Source: Oncomelania hupensis
Taxonomy: Eukaryota > Mollusca > Gastropoda > Littorinimorpha > Pomatiopsidae
DNA length: 64,000 nt
Reading direction: 5' to 3'
NCBI GenBank assembly: GCA_036898135.1
Contig: CM072525.1
Coordinates: 21,125,941-21,189,940 of the forward strand
A model generated the notes under the pieces. The model saw only the letters and a list, made by a program, of their open reading frames with translations. It was not told the DNA's origin and ran no database searches. A program made the translations under genes and the position numbers. Positions 23,708 through 34,955 of this stretch are shown piece by piece; within the stretch, counting starts at the first letter, position 1, and the number at the start of each line of letters is the position of its first letter.

Positions 23708-24118
23708 ATGATGTATGATGTACAGAATTGAGAGGTAATCTGCCCTTTAAACTTGATTTTGTACGTAGCGCAGCTTACTGTACAGGTGTGTATAATTTAC
23801 GCTCTTGTCTACCCAATTTTTCGACAAATTGGGAATTGCGATTTCTCGATATTTACGATTGTGCTATATTATTTTCGAGTGAAAAATATGTTTTACAAAA
23901 TGTTTGCTTCCCAATTTTTTTCAACTACCCCATTTGTTACTACGTTTATATGAAAAAAATCCCCAGTTGTGCGGTTATACAAGTACACACGCACGCACAC
24001 AAGCACACACGCATAAACACACGCGCGCGCTCACACACACGCACACACACAAACCACCTTCTTCGTCATCAATTAAATTTTAGACACCCACCTTTCTCCG
24101 CATCCCTCACTCTTATAA

Positions 24119-24183
<65 letters not shown>
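24119..24183. repeat. (AAT)n microsatellite
   Basis: About 20 perfect AAT units followed by degenerate AT-rich sequence. Confidence 0.95.
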
Positions 24184-24184
<1 letters not shown>

Positions 24185-24458
24185 CATAAGTAATAAATAC
24201 AAAATAAATAATAAAAATAATTACATTTAAGATGTTAAAATACTTCTCTTTTATAATTATTTTCTCAGATATCTAAATATTTTATATTTAAAATAAAATA
24301 GTGTGTCGTAATGTTTACACTCCAGACGGAGAGTTCCATACAGCAGCTCCATTAAATAATAGACTATTGTTTGAATAAATCAATGCGAGGGAGGGATAGT
24401 TTATACTTATAAAGTCTATGCCCATCAACTGGCTTAGTAAACAATATACCAAGATATT

Positions 24459-24461
<3 letters not shown>

Positions 24462-24520
<59 letters not shown>

Positions 24521-24919
24521 AATATTACTGGATGCTGTATAAGCGCTTTTCCCCAAATCAACACTCAGGCTCAAAACGCGGCAATCCATATCAACATACA
24601 CGCTCACTTGTTTTCACCCATTCTTACACACATAACAAACACATCTATCACTCAAACATGTGGTGTAAAGGCAGGAAAAGCGCTATTAGAAGACGAAGGG
24701 AAAAATCCTATGTTTATTTTTTTGAAATTTTGGATTGACTGCATTCAATTCCAGTATCGAAGAGAGGGAGGAAACCGGAGTACCCGGAGAAAATCCTCGG
24801 TGACCTCAGTAGTCTCGTAGTTTACCTAAGTCACGTAAGTTCGACCTTTGCGGGAATCGAACCCGCGACCTTCGTGATAGGAAATCGGCGACTTTCCCGC
24901 TGCGCCACGAGGAAACCTC

Positions 24920-25002
<83 letters not shown>

Positions 25003-25012
25003 AGAGAGAGAC
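24462..25012. repeat. (GA)n array split by a SINE
   Basis: GA dinucleotides at 24462-24518 and again at 24921-25012 flank the family C SINE. Confidence 0.85.
24519..24920 (-). mobile_element. tRNA-derived SINE, family C, copy 1
   Basis: The minus-strand tRNA-like head is at about 24845-24915: B box GGTTCGATTCCCGC and A-box-like TGGCGCAGCGG, both in reverse. The central conserved motif, ACCGGAGTACCCGGAGAAAA, is at 24774-24793. The tail includes GCGCTTTTCCCC and GGATGCTGTATA, matching the 3' end of the plus copy at 25526-25923. Confidence 0.85.
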
Positions 25013-25249
25013 ATACGAGTATTAAAGGCTGTGTCTAGTACCCTGTAACAGTGGGGAATTTAATTAGATTAAGTTTTGGCTTTGAGGTTGAGGTTAATGT
25101 TTTGGTTAGTTAAGGCTAGATTCTGAAAGAGGATGGAGGGGAGAGTACGTAAATTTTGTGGAATACCACAGAGGTTCCTAAAGTTTTGTTTCCTTTGGTT
25201 TAGGCGGGACTCCTGCTCCCTTGTGTTGTGCGCAGCCGTGTTGTCTCTT

Positions 25250-25525
25250 TCTATCCTATCCCGTAACTCGTAGGTCGTTGGGGCACCACAGATGATCGTT
25301 TAACCAGTGTACTCCACCTTTTTCTGTCCTTAGCAAACCTCATGGCTTCGCTCAGTGTCAAGCCAGTCCATTCTCGAATGTTGTCCACCCACTTCTTTTT
25401 CTGTCTCCCTCTTCTTCTTCCTCTTTGCACTGTGCCTTGCAGGATGGTATTTTCAAAGCCTGATGCTCTGGTGACGTGTCCATACCATCCATCGGAGTTT
25501 CCGTTCCTTCAGCACTGTGAACATG
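25250..25525 (-). mobile_element. RTE LINE 3' fragment, first half of an interrupted copy
   Basis: Starts at the reverse tail (TATCCTATCC, then CGTAACTCGTAGGTCG) and continues through the reverse of the LINE C-terminal coding region to CACTGTGAACATG, where a SINE interrupts it. It resumes at 25924. Confidence 0.85.
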
Positions 25526-25923
25526 GGGTGGCCTCGTGGCGCAGTGGATAAGTCGCCGGTTTCCTATGCCGAAGGTCGCGGGTTCGATTCCCGCAAGGGG
25601 CGAACGTATGTGACTTAGGTACGAGACTATTGAGGTCACCGAGGGTTTTCTCCGGGCACTCCGGTTTCCTCCCTCCCTTCAATAATGGTACAGGACGCAG
25701 TCAATATAAAAATTTCAAAAATAAAAATTCGATTTTCTTTCCGTCTTCTAATAGCGATCTCCCTGCCTTTACACCACCTGTTTGAGTGATGGATGTGTGT
25801 TTGGTATGTGTGAGGGTGGATGAGACAGGTGAGCGTGTATGTTGGTATAGGTCGCCGCGCTTTGAGCCTGAATGATTTGGGGTAAGGCGCGTATAGCATC
25901 CTGTATTATTATTATTATTATTA
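25526..25923 (+). mobile_element. tRNA-derived SINE, family C, copy 2, inserted in an RTE LINE
   Basis: The head GGTGGCCTCGTGGCGCAGTG carries an A box, and GGTTCGATTCCCGC is the B box. The central motif is GGGCACTCCGGTTTCCTCC. The 3' part GTAAGGCGCGTATAGCATCC is followed by an (ATT)n tail. The LINE text before and after joins perfectly when the SINE is removed (compare 33040-33060). Confidence 0.9.
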
Positions 25924-26145
25924 TCATCGTGTTGTCCAATGGCTTGTGTGATGATGGTCTGTCGGACTTCGTCGTTGGTGATGTGTTGGGTATAGGAAAT
26001 GCCCAGAAGTCTTCTGTAGCACCTCATCTCTATGCTTTGCATTCTTCGTTGTAGGTCTGCTGTGAGGGTCCACGTTTCGCAAGCATATAGGAAGATGGAT
26101 ATGACAAGGGAGCGCAGCAGTCTTACTTTGGAATGTAGACTGATG
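25924..26145 (-). mobile_element. RTE LINE fragment, second half of the interrupted copy
   Basis: Resumes with TCATCGTGTTGTCCAATGGC and continues through the reverse of the YRRLLGISYTQHI and YACETW coding region to about 26145. Confidence 0.85.
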
Positions 26146-26940
26146 AGGTAGTGAGGTAGGTAACGGAATGGGGATAATGGAGAATGGAAGTGGGTTGGAG
26201 AGCGGAGAAAAGGGTGAGGGAGGAAGGAGGGTAGGGGTAAATGTTCGTGGTGTTTAGAAGGTGAAGGTTGGAAATATGGTAAAAAATAAAATAATTCCTC
26301 GGACTGTACTGTGAATATCTACTGCTTAGGGGCGTGCATGATAAATATCAGGATGGAAAAATTAGTTTTAAAAAACACGTTTTCCCCAGTAGATTCAATT
26401 CCATGTTGGTGGTCCGTAGGCCTATTTTATAAGATTTGTGCGTGGTATGATACAAAGGATATGAAAGATGCGTGTGGAGAATGAACTGACAAACATACAA
26501 AATCTTCAGTAGACCTCCATTTTATTTGCACCTATTTTATCCTTTTGGGGTTTGTTACTAGAGCACACAGGATACGATTCAAGAGGTGTATGTGTGTGTG
26601 TGTTTGTACGTGTGGGTGGGTGCGTGTGTGTGTGTGTGTGCGAGTGCTCTGTGTTTTTGTGTGTGGGTCGGGAAGAGGAGGGGTTAAGATGATTAAAATG
26701 AGTGGGGGACATTGAGAATAACATTAAATCTTATCAGCAGTAGTTTTTAGCTCTGTGTTGGCACTTCACTATCAGTTTGGGGTGCGCTGAAGTTCACTGT
26801 GCACAAACAGCGAGATAACAGAACAATAGCAGCAACAACGACAACAACAGCAACAACAACTATGTCCACAACAACCATAACCACAGCAACAACACCATTG
26901 TTAATAACAAATGTAGTAGGCTTACGATAAATACTACTAC
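26146..26940. other. Non-coding stretch, no gene seen
   Basis: G-rich sequence at 26150-26250, a GT array at 26588-26640 and CAA-type repeats at 26828-26890. Confidence 0.5.
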
Positions 26941-26979
26941 TACCATTACTACTACTACTGCTGCTGCTGCTACTACTAC

Positions 26980-27061
<82 letters not shown>

Positions 27062-27172
27062 GGTAATTGCTGCTGGTGCTCCTCATAATAATGCTAACAA
27101 TGATGATGATTTCACCATCACAGTTGTCGTCTTCTTCCTCCCCCCCCCCCCCCACTTCTTCTCCTCCTTCTT

Positions 27173-27237
<65 letters not shown>

Positions 27238-27238
27238 T

Positions 27239-27291
<53 letters not shown>

Positions 27292-27292
27292 A
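26980..27292. repeat. (AAT)n and (ATC)n arrays
   Basis: AAT units at about 26982-27060 and ATC units at about 27174-27291, with a poly-C run near 27141. Poly-His, poly-Asp and poly-Met frames here are artefacts. Confidence 0.95.
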
Positions 27293-28710
27293 GTGGTCGT
27301 TTCGTCGTCGTCCGCGTAAACTAACATCTTGAGCATCATCATTATCGTCCATCTCTATAATCACCATCATCATGATCATCGTCGTCACCTGCTCCGCTCT
27401 GTCCTCCTCCTCCTCCTCCTCCTCCATCTTATCATCATTATCGTCATCGATGTCGTCGTCGCCATCGTTATTGTTGTTGAATATCAATAGCATCTTTGTC
27501 GTCTTCATCGTTGTCATCATTTTGTTGCCTTTGCTTGTTGCTATGTAGACGTTCTTTGGATCGTAAATTACGAAGCTTCTATTCAATTTTAAACAAAAAG
27601 CAAATTCATTCCACCCTACCCCACCACACTAAATACCACCTCCACTCCCTCCCTTCCCCTCCCCTCCCCTCCCCTCTTTTTCTCTCCCCCCCACCCTCTC
27701 CCACACTCCATCTTTTAATTTCAATATTATCAACTTTCCTCAAAAGTCTGGTTTTTGTTAATGGGGCTAGTGGTTCACCCCTCCACGCATGCGCAGCTGC
27801 AGAACGTGGGAAGAAAGTTCGTGTTATCCCGTTTTATTGCGCATGCGTATGCATTCAGTAAGGTCGCGATGACCCGAAGACGAATTATTTCCCTTGTTTC
27901 TATTTTGTTTTTTGTTTTTTCTTTCCGTTTCTTTTCATGTCCCTTCAAAATATTATTTCTTTCCTTGTCTATTTCCTCTCTCCCCTACTCCCCCCCCCAC
28001 TCCCCACCTCATCCCTAACTTTGTTTTCTCCCTTTTCTCCACGTCTTTTCAATTTCTTTTCTTTATCTTTCCATTATTTTCCCCCACTCCTATTTTCACA
28101 GCGGAAAATGAAGGGAAAAAAAATTAATAAAAAGAAGAAAGATATTGCATTTCGGAGTCTGTTAAGAAAGTTATGTATGCATCTAAGATTTGGTGTAGTT
28201 TTTGCGACGTGAAATATGCTGTGCAGAATGCCATGTTGAATGTTTTTGTGTTTTTTTCAAACATCCTAGTCATAATTCATAACCTTTGTGTTTTCTTTCT
28301 CTCTTTGGTGCTGGCTTTTGTCTTTGTTTTATTCTTTTGTTTAGTTTTATCTCCTCGTTTCATTTGCATGTCGGTTCTTTGGTTCTTTTTTTCTTCTTCA
28401 TCTGTGTCTTTATTGGTGTCTGTCTGTCTGCCTTATGTGTGTCTGTCTGTCTGTTCCTCTATCCATCCTTCTATTCATTCGTCCATCTATACATAACGGC
28501 TTTCTCTCTTTTTTTTCCCCATCAACATCCGAATAGTAATATGTTATATGTCTGTCTGTCTGTCTGTATGACTGTCTCTGACACACCAACACACACATGC
28601 AACGCGCCTGGCTCTCTCCTTCTTTCCTTCTCCATCTCTTTCTGTCTTTCTGTCGCTGTCTGATTGTCTCTGTGTGTGTGTCTGTGTGTGTGTGTGCACG
28701 TGAATAAACG
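27293..28710. other. Non-coding stretch, T/C-rich
   Basis: Variant ATC/CTC repeats to 27480, C-rich (27640-27710) and T-rich sequence, and CTGT repeats around 28430-28570. Overlapping hydrophobic frames at 27894-28663 come from T-richness; I see no domain. Confidence 0.5.
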
Positions 28711-29095
28711 CACAAATGGGTAGCAGACCTTGTCTTTCTTAGTAACAAATAGGTTTATTTGCTTGGAACCCACGTTTTTCCGGGACCCCACTTTTTTCTA
28801 AGTGCGCGGTAGTGCTCTTTTAGTGCATGGGAGTGCAGTTGTAGTGCATGAGAGTGTTTTAAGTACACAGGAGTGCTCTATCCGGGACGGAGAAAATACA
28901 GTCTAGTCAATTTTCGGAGAAATTTGGAAGAAAATTCGACCTATTTCGTCGCCTATAGGAGACGAACTAGGTCAACTTTTTAGACAAGGGTTCGGGTAAG
29001 GGTTAGTTGTAGATCTATCCCTAGCCCTTGCCCTAACTCTTTTCTCTACAAAAATCACTTTCCGATTCCTACATTCTTAAATGAACCCATTTGTG
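28711..29095. mobile_element. Dispersed 390-bp repeat, copy 2
   Basis: Starts CACAAATGGGT and ends ACCCATTTGTG (perfect 11-bp inverted termini). The interior matches 13475-13865 at well over 90 percent by eye. Non-coding. Confidence 0.7.
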
Positions 29096-30310
29096 ATGTA
29101 TTGCAAATATGTGTGTGTGTGTCCCATTCTCTCTCTCTCTCTCCCTCTCACCTCCGTCTCTGTTCCCACCTTACCACCTCCCTCTCCCTTCCTTTCCTCT
29201 CCCTTCTTTCTCATTTTCACCACCACCACCACCACCATCTCTTATTCTTTAATCATAATTCCATTCTTTCGCCTTTTGGCCTCTCCCATTTTCCCAGTTT
29301 TTACTGTTCTGTTCCATAATTTTGTTGGCCATTGCATTGCATGTTCCTACTGGTTTATTTATTGTGGGAATAATTTTCAAATGTGTCATTTGTTGTTGTT
29401 TTTTGTCGCCTGCTGCTAATTTTCTATGGAAATCCTATCGCTTTGTCATTCTTCTTCACGATGACTGCCGTCTATATAGTTCAGAAAGTGCGGATAAATT
29501 CAAAATAAAATAACGGCAAATTTTGCAAGGAAATTAGGAAACGGTGCTAGATTCAAACTAAACCCAATCTAAAGGAAATAAATACCGAATAATTACAAGG
29601 AATCGAAAAGCAAGAGTTCGAAAATAAAGGAAGGAAAAAAAAAAGAACTAAAGCGAAAGAACAACAAAGGAATGAAGTAAACATCAAAACTCAGACTGGA
29701 AAATAAAGGAAACGGATGAAAATGCTGAATTATAGCGGACCTACAATTATAATGTCCGAAAATAAATGAAGCGAATTAACTTGCTAAATTATAGGGAAAC
29801 TGGAAACGTGCAGTGTTATATTCAAAATAAACGACTCAAAAATCACCTGCTAGATTATAGAAAAATTTAAAACGTTTTGTGAGAAAATAATCGAAACAAA
29901 TTTAAATTCCGAATTACACAGAAACTACAAAAATAGTGGTGGATAGTAGTGGAAATTTTAAAAAAAAATAACCTTGGGGGAACAAACAAAACACATAGAA
30001 AGATTTCAAAAGCAAAGGAAGAGAATAAAATGTATAATTTATGCTGGTAGACGAAACAATATATTGCATCAAAATAAAGCAACGACACCATCAGATAGCA
30101 TAACGAATAAGGTAGACGATGGAAGAAAATATCGAATGGACACAATGAGGAGAAAAAATCCCAAAGTTTGGATTTCATGGAAAGCAAAAACATTGTAATA
30201 TAAAAAGAAGGTTTTGTGTTGTGTTGTGTGAAGACGAAGGAATACAGTAAAAGGGAAAGTCACGAATCAAGGACGGATCTGTAGTCTAGTAGTTCAATAG
30301 AGAATTTCTG
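29096..30310. other. Non-coding stretch, AT-rich
   Basis: CT-rich at 29130-29220. From 29510 to 29900 there are loose repeats around AAATAAA and GAAACGG. No gene recognised. Confidence 0.45.
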
Positions 30311-30335
30311 TTCAACAGAGAATTTCTCACAAGAC

Positions 30336-30596
30336 TGCCACACTCTGCTATAAATCCCTTGATGCTTCTGGCCCACAATATATATCTGACCTACTCCATC
30401 TCTACACCCCATCCCGTCAGCTTCGCTCTTCTGCAGACTCTCGTATCTTTACGATCCCCACTGTCAGGACAAAAACTTTTGGCCAAAGGTCTTTCTCTTA
30501 TCAAGCCCCTGTTACCTGGAACCCGCTCCCCCACTTCATCCGTCATTCACCCTCCCTGCCAACCTTCAAAAAACATCTCAAAACTTATTTATTTCC
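30336..30596 (+). mobile_element. CR1/L2-class LINE, C-terminal coding end
   Basis: One frame reads the signature C-terminus of this LINE class: PQYISDLLHLYTPSRQLRSS, then RTKTFGQRSFSYQAP, WNPLPHFIRHSPSLPTFKKH and LKTYLF. Numbered against typical elements this is the last about 90 residues. The sequence runs straight into the N gap, so its 3' UTR is unseen. Confidence 0.85.
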
Positions 30597-31096
30597 NNNN
30601 NNNNNNNNNNNNNNNNNNNNNNNNNNNNNNNNNNNNNNNNNNNNNNNNNNNNNNNNNNNNNNNNNNNNNNNNNNNNNNNNNNNNNNNNNNNNNNNNNNNN
30701 NNNNNNNNNNNNNNNNNNNNNNNNNNNNNNNNNNNNNNNNNNNNNNNNNNNNNNNNNNNNNNNNNNNNNNNNNNNNNNNNNNNNNNNNNNNNNNNNNNNN
30801 NNNNNNNNNNNNNNNNNNNNNNNNNNNNNNNNNNNNNNNNNNNNNNNNNNNNNNNNNNNNNNNNNNNNNNNNNNNNNNNNNNNNNNNNNNNNNNNNNNNN
30901 NNNNNNNNNNNNNNNNNNNNNNNNNNNNNNNNNNNNNNNNNNNNNNNNNNNNNNNNNNNNNNNNNNNNNNNNNNNNNNNNNNNNNNNNNNNNNNNNNNNN
31001 NNNNNNNNNNNNNNNNNNNNNNNNNNNNNNNNNNNNNNNNNNNNNNNNNNNNNNNNNNNNNNNNNNNNNNNNNNNNNNNNNNNNNNNNNNNNNNNN
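30597..31096. other. Assembly gap (500 N)
   Basis: Undetermined bases. On the left lies a plus-strand CR1/L2-like LINE end, on the right a minus-strand RTE fragment. The round length suggests an estimated-size gap. Confidence 0.99.
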
Positions 31097-31865
31097 AATT
31101 TTCACACTCCTGGAGGTTACCACTTTTGGGAAGAGTGATGACAAGCGACTGGGTCCATGGTGTAGGCCACTTCCCATTCTGCCAGATCTTGTTACAGATA
31201 ATGGCGAGGGCGTCAAGCATTGCTTCTTCTCCTGCTTGAATCAATTCCGCTGGTATGTTGTCCAACCCTGCTGACTTCCCATTCTTTAGCGATTGCACTG
31301 CTGCCTCAACTTCTTCTCGGAAAATTGAGAGGATTTATTCCTCTTCTCTGTTTTGGGGACATGCTAGAACTGATGGGTCTCCGTTTGGTGTTTGGTTGTA
31401 AAGGTCAAAGCAGTACTCTGCATGTCCATCTATCCAAGACTTCTTGTTCTTCTAAAGGCATATGCCAGACTTGCTTTTATGCCAGACTTACTTTGGATCG
31501 TGGAGTCTTGAGCTGTTTAACACTTCTCAGCCGCTTCACAGTCTGGTAAGCTTTCTTTCTGTTGTTCTTGTTCAGACTGTTCTCTATTTCCTTGCATTGA
31601 TCTTCTATCCAGTTCTCCTTTGCTGTGCGCATGCCTTTCCGGATGTCATTGTTGATTTCTCGGTAGGCATCAGCTCCCTGTGAGGTGTTTTCTTTTTCAT
31701 CTCTCTTTGTTTAACACACAGGTCCAAAAGTTAGGTGTGATCCACGGTTTCTTCTTTGGGCTGTGCTTGCCAAGGATCTCAGTGGTGGCATCTGTCACAG
31801 CTGAGTTGAATGTGGTGGTCATGGTGTTGACATCTACTTCACCAGCTTCCAAAATGAGCAGTGGT
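31097..31865 (-). mobile_element. RTE LINE fragment, first part of an interrupted copy
   Basis: The reverse strand reads linker to early RT: GKSAGLDNIPAELIQAGEEA and then LVITLPKSGNLQECEN before the gap. It stops at AAAATGAGCAGTGGT where a small DNA element is inserted, and resumes at 32189. Confidence 0.85.
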
Positions 31866-32188
31866 CAGAGCTGCCTACTGTCCCTGAGGGGCCGGAAATG
31901 TCCCTGATAATTTAGAAATTGTATGGTTGTTCTCGGTAAGGTGCCGAAGCTGTATGTTTTTTTTGCAGGATTTGAAGAGTGCCTATTATAGGTCTCTTCA
32001 GCCTTCCATCTAATTGAATTGCAGTTAGACCCTGTAAATAGTGTAAATATCGTAAGTTTAAGTTTATATTTATTTTGACATTTATTATGGTCTTGGTTCA
32101 TAAAATAAATGTCCCTGGTATTCAAGCCATGTCCCTGATTTTTATTTGACGTGTCCCTGAAACTGACAAATGAGGGTAGGCAGCCCTG
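31866..32188. mobile_element. Small CAG...CTG DNA transposon with 6-bp target duplication
   Basis: Termini CAGAGCTGCCTAC and, reversed, CAGGGCTGCCTAC agree at 12 of 13 positions. AGTGGT flanks both sides (31860-31865 and 32189-32194) and occurs once in uninterrupted LINE copies. Near the ends, TGTCCCTG occurs five times (about 31879, 31899, 32109, 32131, 32151), a spacing typical of transposase-binding subterminal repeats. It is 323 bp and non-coding. Confidence 0.85.
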
Positions 32189-32548
32189 AGTGGTGCAAAT
32201 TTTCCTCCAATTGTGGCTTGAAATATTTCTGCCACCTCCGGGTCTTAAAGTTTGTACAGATCGAACCTCAGTCTGGTGCACTTTGCTGTGTTTACTCTCT
32301 TCAAGTGGACGAGGAAGGACATCATCACGAGATCGTGGTCGCTTCCGATGTCTGCGCCTGGAAAAGTGCATGGCTTGCCAATGTTGATGCTTGATCTGAA
32401 GCGTGTCTTGACCACGATAGAGTCAGTCTGGTGGTGATGCTCCCCGCTGGGATTGTGCCATGTCTGGAATTTTTGACCAAGCGTGTTTGCCAGTTGTTTG
32501 ATTGTTGTATCTGGCAAACTCCAAGAGTCTCAGATCCCTGTCTCTTGC
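32189..32548 (-). mobile_element. RTE LINE fragment, second part of the interrupted copy
   Basis: Continues the reverse of the endonuclease/linker region (GADIGSDHDLVM in reverse near 32320-32350, then the SSINIG segment) to the reverse of RDLRLLEFARYN, ending about 32548. Confidence 0.85.
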
Positions 32549-33671
32549 ATAATTCATTCAATCAATCATGAATCATTAGAAACTGGAAACCAACGCCATG
32601 TTCTCGCGATCGTTACCGTCAAAATAGAGTTTCAATCTCTCGCCTTATACATATCTGTGAACCACGGACGTTTCCAGCTTCGAATCGCGCACGTACAGCG
32701 GTTACCCACCCAGCGTTGCTTGAAGATATATCCCAGCGTTAGAACTTGGCATGCGCCCGAGCGCCCGGGAAGCCTTAATTCCTGTTTGGGCACCCAAATC
32801 TTCGTCGACAGTGCACCCAATGGGCGCATGTCAAATCCTAAAAGAAGTTTCTCTGTTCTCAGCAACCCACATGGCTTCGTTCAGTGTCAAACCAGTCCAT
32901 TCTCCAATGGTGTCCTCCCACCTTTTTCTGTCTCCCTCTTCTTCTGCCTCCTTGCACCGTACCTTGCAGGATGGTTTTTGCAAGTCCTGATGCTCTGGGG
33001 ACGTGGCCATACCATGGGAGATTCCGTTTCTTCACCACTGAGCATGTCATCGTGTTGTCCAATGGCTTATGTGATGGTCTGCCGGACTTCGGCGTTGGTG
33101 ATGTGCTGGGTATAGGAAATGCCCAGAAGTCTTCTGAAGCACCTCATCTCCATGCTTTGTATTCGTTGTAGATCTGCTGTAAAGGTCCATGTTTCGTAAG
33201 CGTATAGGAAGATGGAGATGATCCAGTAATCTGTTTAATCACCAATCAAGGAGCCAGTTGTTATCTCGCGCGTGCAAAACAAAAATTGAAGTTACCCTGA
33301 AATAAGCATGTCGGATAAAGCGTTTGACATCTTCAAAAAACGTTCTTTCAACCAAACATTTGACTTCTTCTCAGATATTGAGCATTTGTTATCGTTTGTA
33401 TTGTTACTCTGATATTTTTAAACACTATTTTGTTTCAGGTGTAAAAAATAATAAACAGTTTATTTTTTAGTACAACCAAAAACACATTATTGGTTTGGTT
33501 TTGTATTTTTGTCATTTTGTGACTGTTTGGCTAGCTTTAACTGGAAGGAATCTCCTAGATGGTCACTCGTGTATTTCAAGTTATTTGTCTTTAGGCACTC
33601 AAAAATGTTTTGGGGCACCCAAAAGTTTCAAGTAAGGCACCCAAAAGGACACCCTTGTAAAAAGTTAATTT
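32549..33671. other. Composite stretch with GGCACCCAAA motifs around an RTE fragment
   Basis: GGCACCC-type motifs at about 32789, 32812, 33594, 33612 and 33631 lie on both sides of the RTE piece at 32845-33225. The remainder is AT-rich unique sequence. It may be a DNA transposon that received a LINE insertion. Its ends could not be placed. Confidence 0.35.
32845..33225 (-). mobile_element. RTE LINE C-terminal fragment
   Basis: Reverse of the C-terminal coding region: GHVPRASGLAKTILQGT in one frame, with the YRRLLGISYTQHI-encoding segment at about 33100-33140. The tail is missing. Confidence 0.8.
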
Positions 33672-34345
33672 CAGGATCTCAGTGACGGCATCTGTCACAG
33701 CTGAGTTGAAGGTGGTGGTCATGGTGCTGACATCTATTCACCAGCTCCCAAAATGAGCAGTGATGCAAATTTCCCTCCAATTGTGGCTTGGAATATTTCT
33801 GCCACTTCCGAGTCTTGCAGTTTGTCCAGGTCGAACTTCAGTTTGGTGCACTTTGCTGTGTTTACTTTCTTCAAATGGAGCCGGAAAGACATCGTCATGA
33901 AACTTCTGATGTCTGCTCCTGGAAAAGTGCATGTCTTGCCAATGCTGATGCTTGATCTGAGCGTTTCTTGACCATAATATAGTCAATCTGGTTGTGTTGC
34001 TCCCCGCTGGGATTGTGCCAGGTCCATCGTCTGGATTTTTTGTGGAGATCAGGCATGTGCCAGTTGTTTGATTGTTGTATCTGGCAAACTCCAAGAGTCT
34101 CAGACCTCTGTCATTTGTATCTTTGTTGCAATGGGGTCCACGCGTGTCTCCCCAGTTGTAATACGCATCTTGGCCAACCTTGGCATTCTAGTTGCCTTGC
34201 ACTATGACTATGTCCTTCTTTGGCACTTAGTCAAGGACAGCCTGCAGGTGTTCATAGAATCCTCTATTTCTCTGTTGTCATAGTCCGATGTTGGGGCATG
34301 CCTGGATGATGGTGATATTGAAAGGGGCAGCTGCTCTCAGACTTT
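33672..34345 (-). mobile_element. RTE LINE endonuclease-linker fragment
   Basis: Reverse strand carries linker, endonuclease C-terminal half and the segment encoding a GDWNA-type motif near 34165-34200. Numerous stops. Confidence 0.8.
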
Positions 34346-34860
34346 TACAAACAAATTTTTTTTTTTTCAATAACATCATTATTAAACCAACATATAAACG
34401 TATCTCAATGGAGCTTGTATCACGACAATGATGATGATGATCATGATGATAATGATGATGATAATTTCTTTTGGAAACTAGTTCATCTGTTAGTGACCAT
34501 GACGACGACGATGTTGATGATGAAAATGATGATGTTTCTGCGGATGATGACGCTGGTGGTGGCGGTGGTGGTGGTGGTGGTGGTGGTAATGGTGGCAGTT
34601 GTTATAACGGTCATGATGATATATATATATTTTGTTTAGCTTAGTAAGCTGGGTTAGTTAGTCAATTACATAAGTTTAAAGTACCTGGGCATTTATAGGG
34701 TGAAAGAACTGACCTGTGGAACTTTCCATATGAAACTCAAGGCTTTTCGACCGAAGCCTTGATCTCCCTTTATCTTTGGGTGAGGGAAAGGAACATGTCT
34801 AGTCTCAGCTACGCTGTATGACTGTATGTTTGCTCCACGCTTTTTTTCTTGGCTTTTGTA
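34346..34860. other. Intron or upstream sequence with ATG-type repeats
   Basis: GAT-type trinucleotide repeats at 34420-34625 and unique sequence to the first recognised splice acceptor. No exon could be recognised here. Confidence 0.5.
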
Positions 34861-34861
34861 G

Positions 34862-34955
34862 AACCAATCCATAGATGGATGCGCCAGCATGAAAGATTTT
34901 GCTGACAAATGCGCCTCCAAGGGAATTATTATGAACTGGAGAACTGACCGTTGCT
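34862..34955 (+). CDS. Exon 1 seen: C-terminal half of a C8 domain of a mucin/zonadhesin-like protein
   Basis: An internal exon preceded by a pyrimidine-rich tract and TTTTGTAG, and followed by GTAAGT. It enters in phase 0 and leaves in phase 1. The 31 residues include CASMKDFADKCASKG and NWRTDRC, matching the end of the C8 domain that lies between VWD and TIL domains in von Willebrand factor, mucins, zonadhesin and FCGBP: a Cys, an aromatic/Ala motif, Cys, then W-R and Cys. An NQS glycosylation sequon is at its start. The first half of the C8 domain and any preceding VWD must be encoded upstream; I could not find them in the window, and the gap at 30597-31096 may hide some. The next exon continues in phase. 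Confidence 0.8.

Noticed and set aside
24845..24915. tRNA gene on the minus strand
   Set aside because: Part of SINE family C, shared with 25526-25923 and 57338-57530.
27067..27586. Histidine-rich and aspartate-rich open frames
   Set aside because: Produced by the ATC array and its variants; opposite strands are equally open.
27894..28663. Membrane-protein-like hydrophobic frames
   Set aside because: T-rich sequence gives Phe/Leu/Ser-rich translations in all three frames; no conserved motif.
30359..31298. Long open frames through the N gap
   Set aside because: They consist largely of undetermined residues; the real coding parts on either side belong to two different LINEs on opposite strands.
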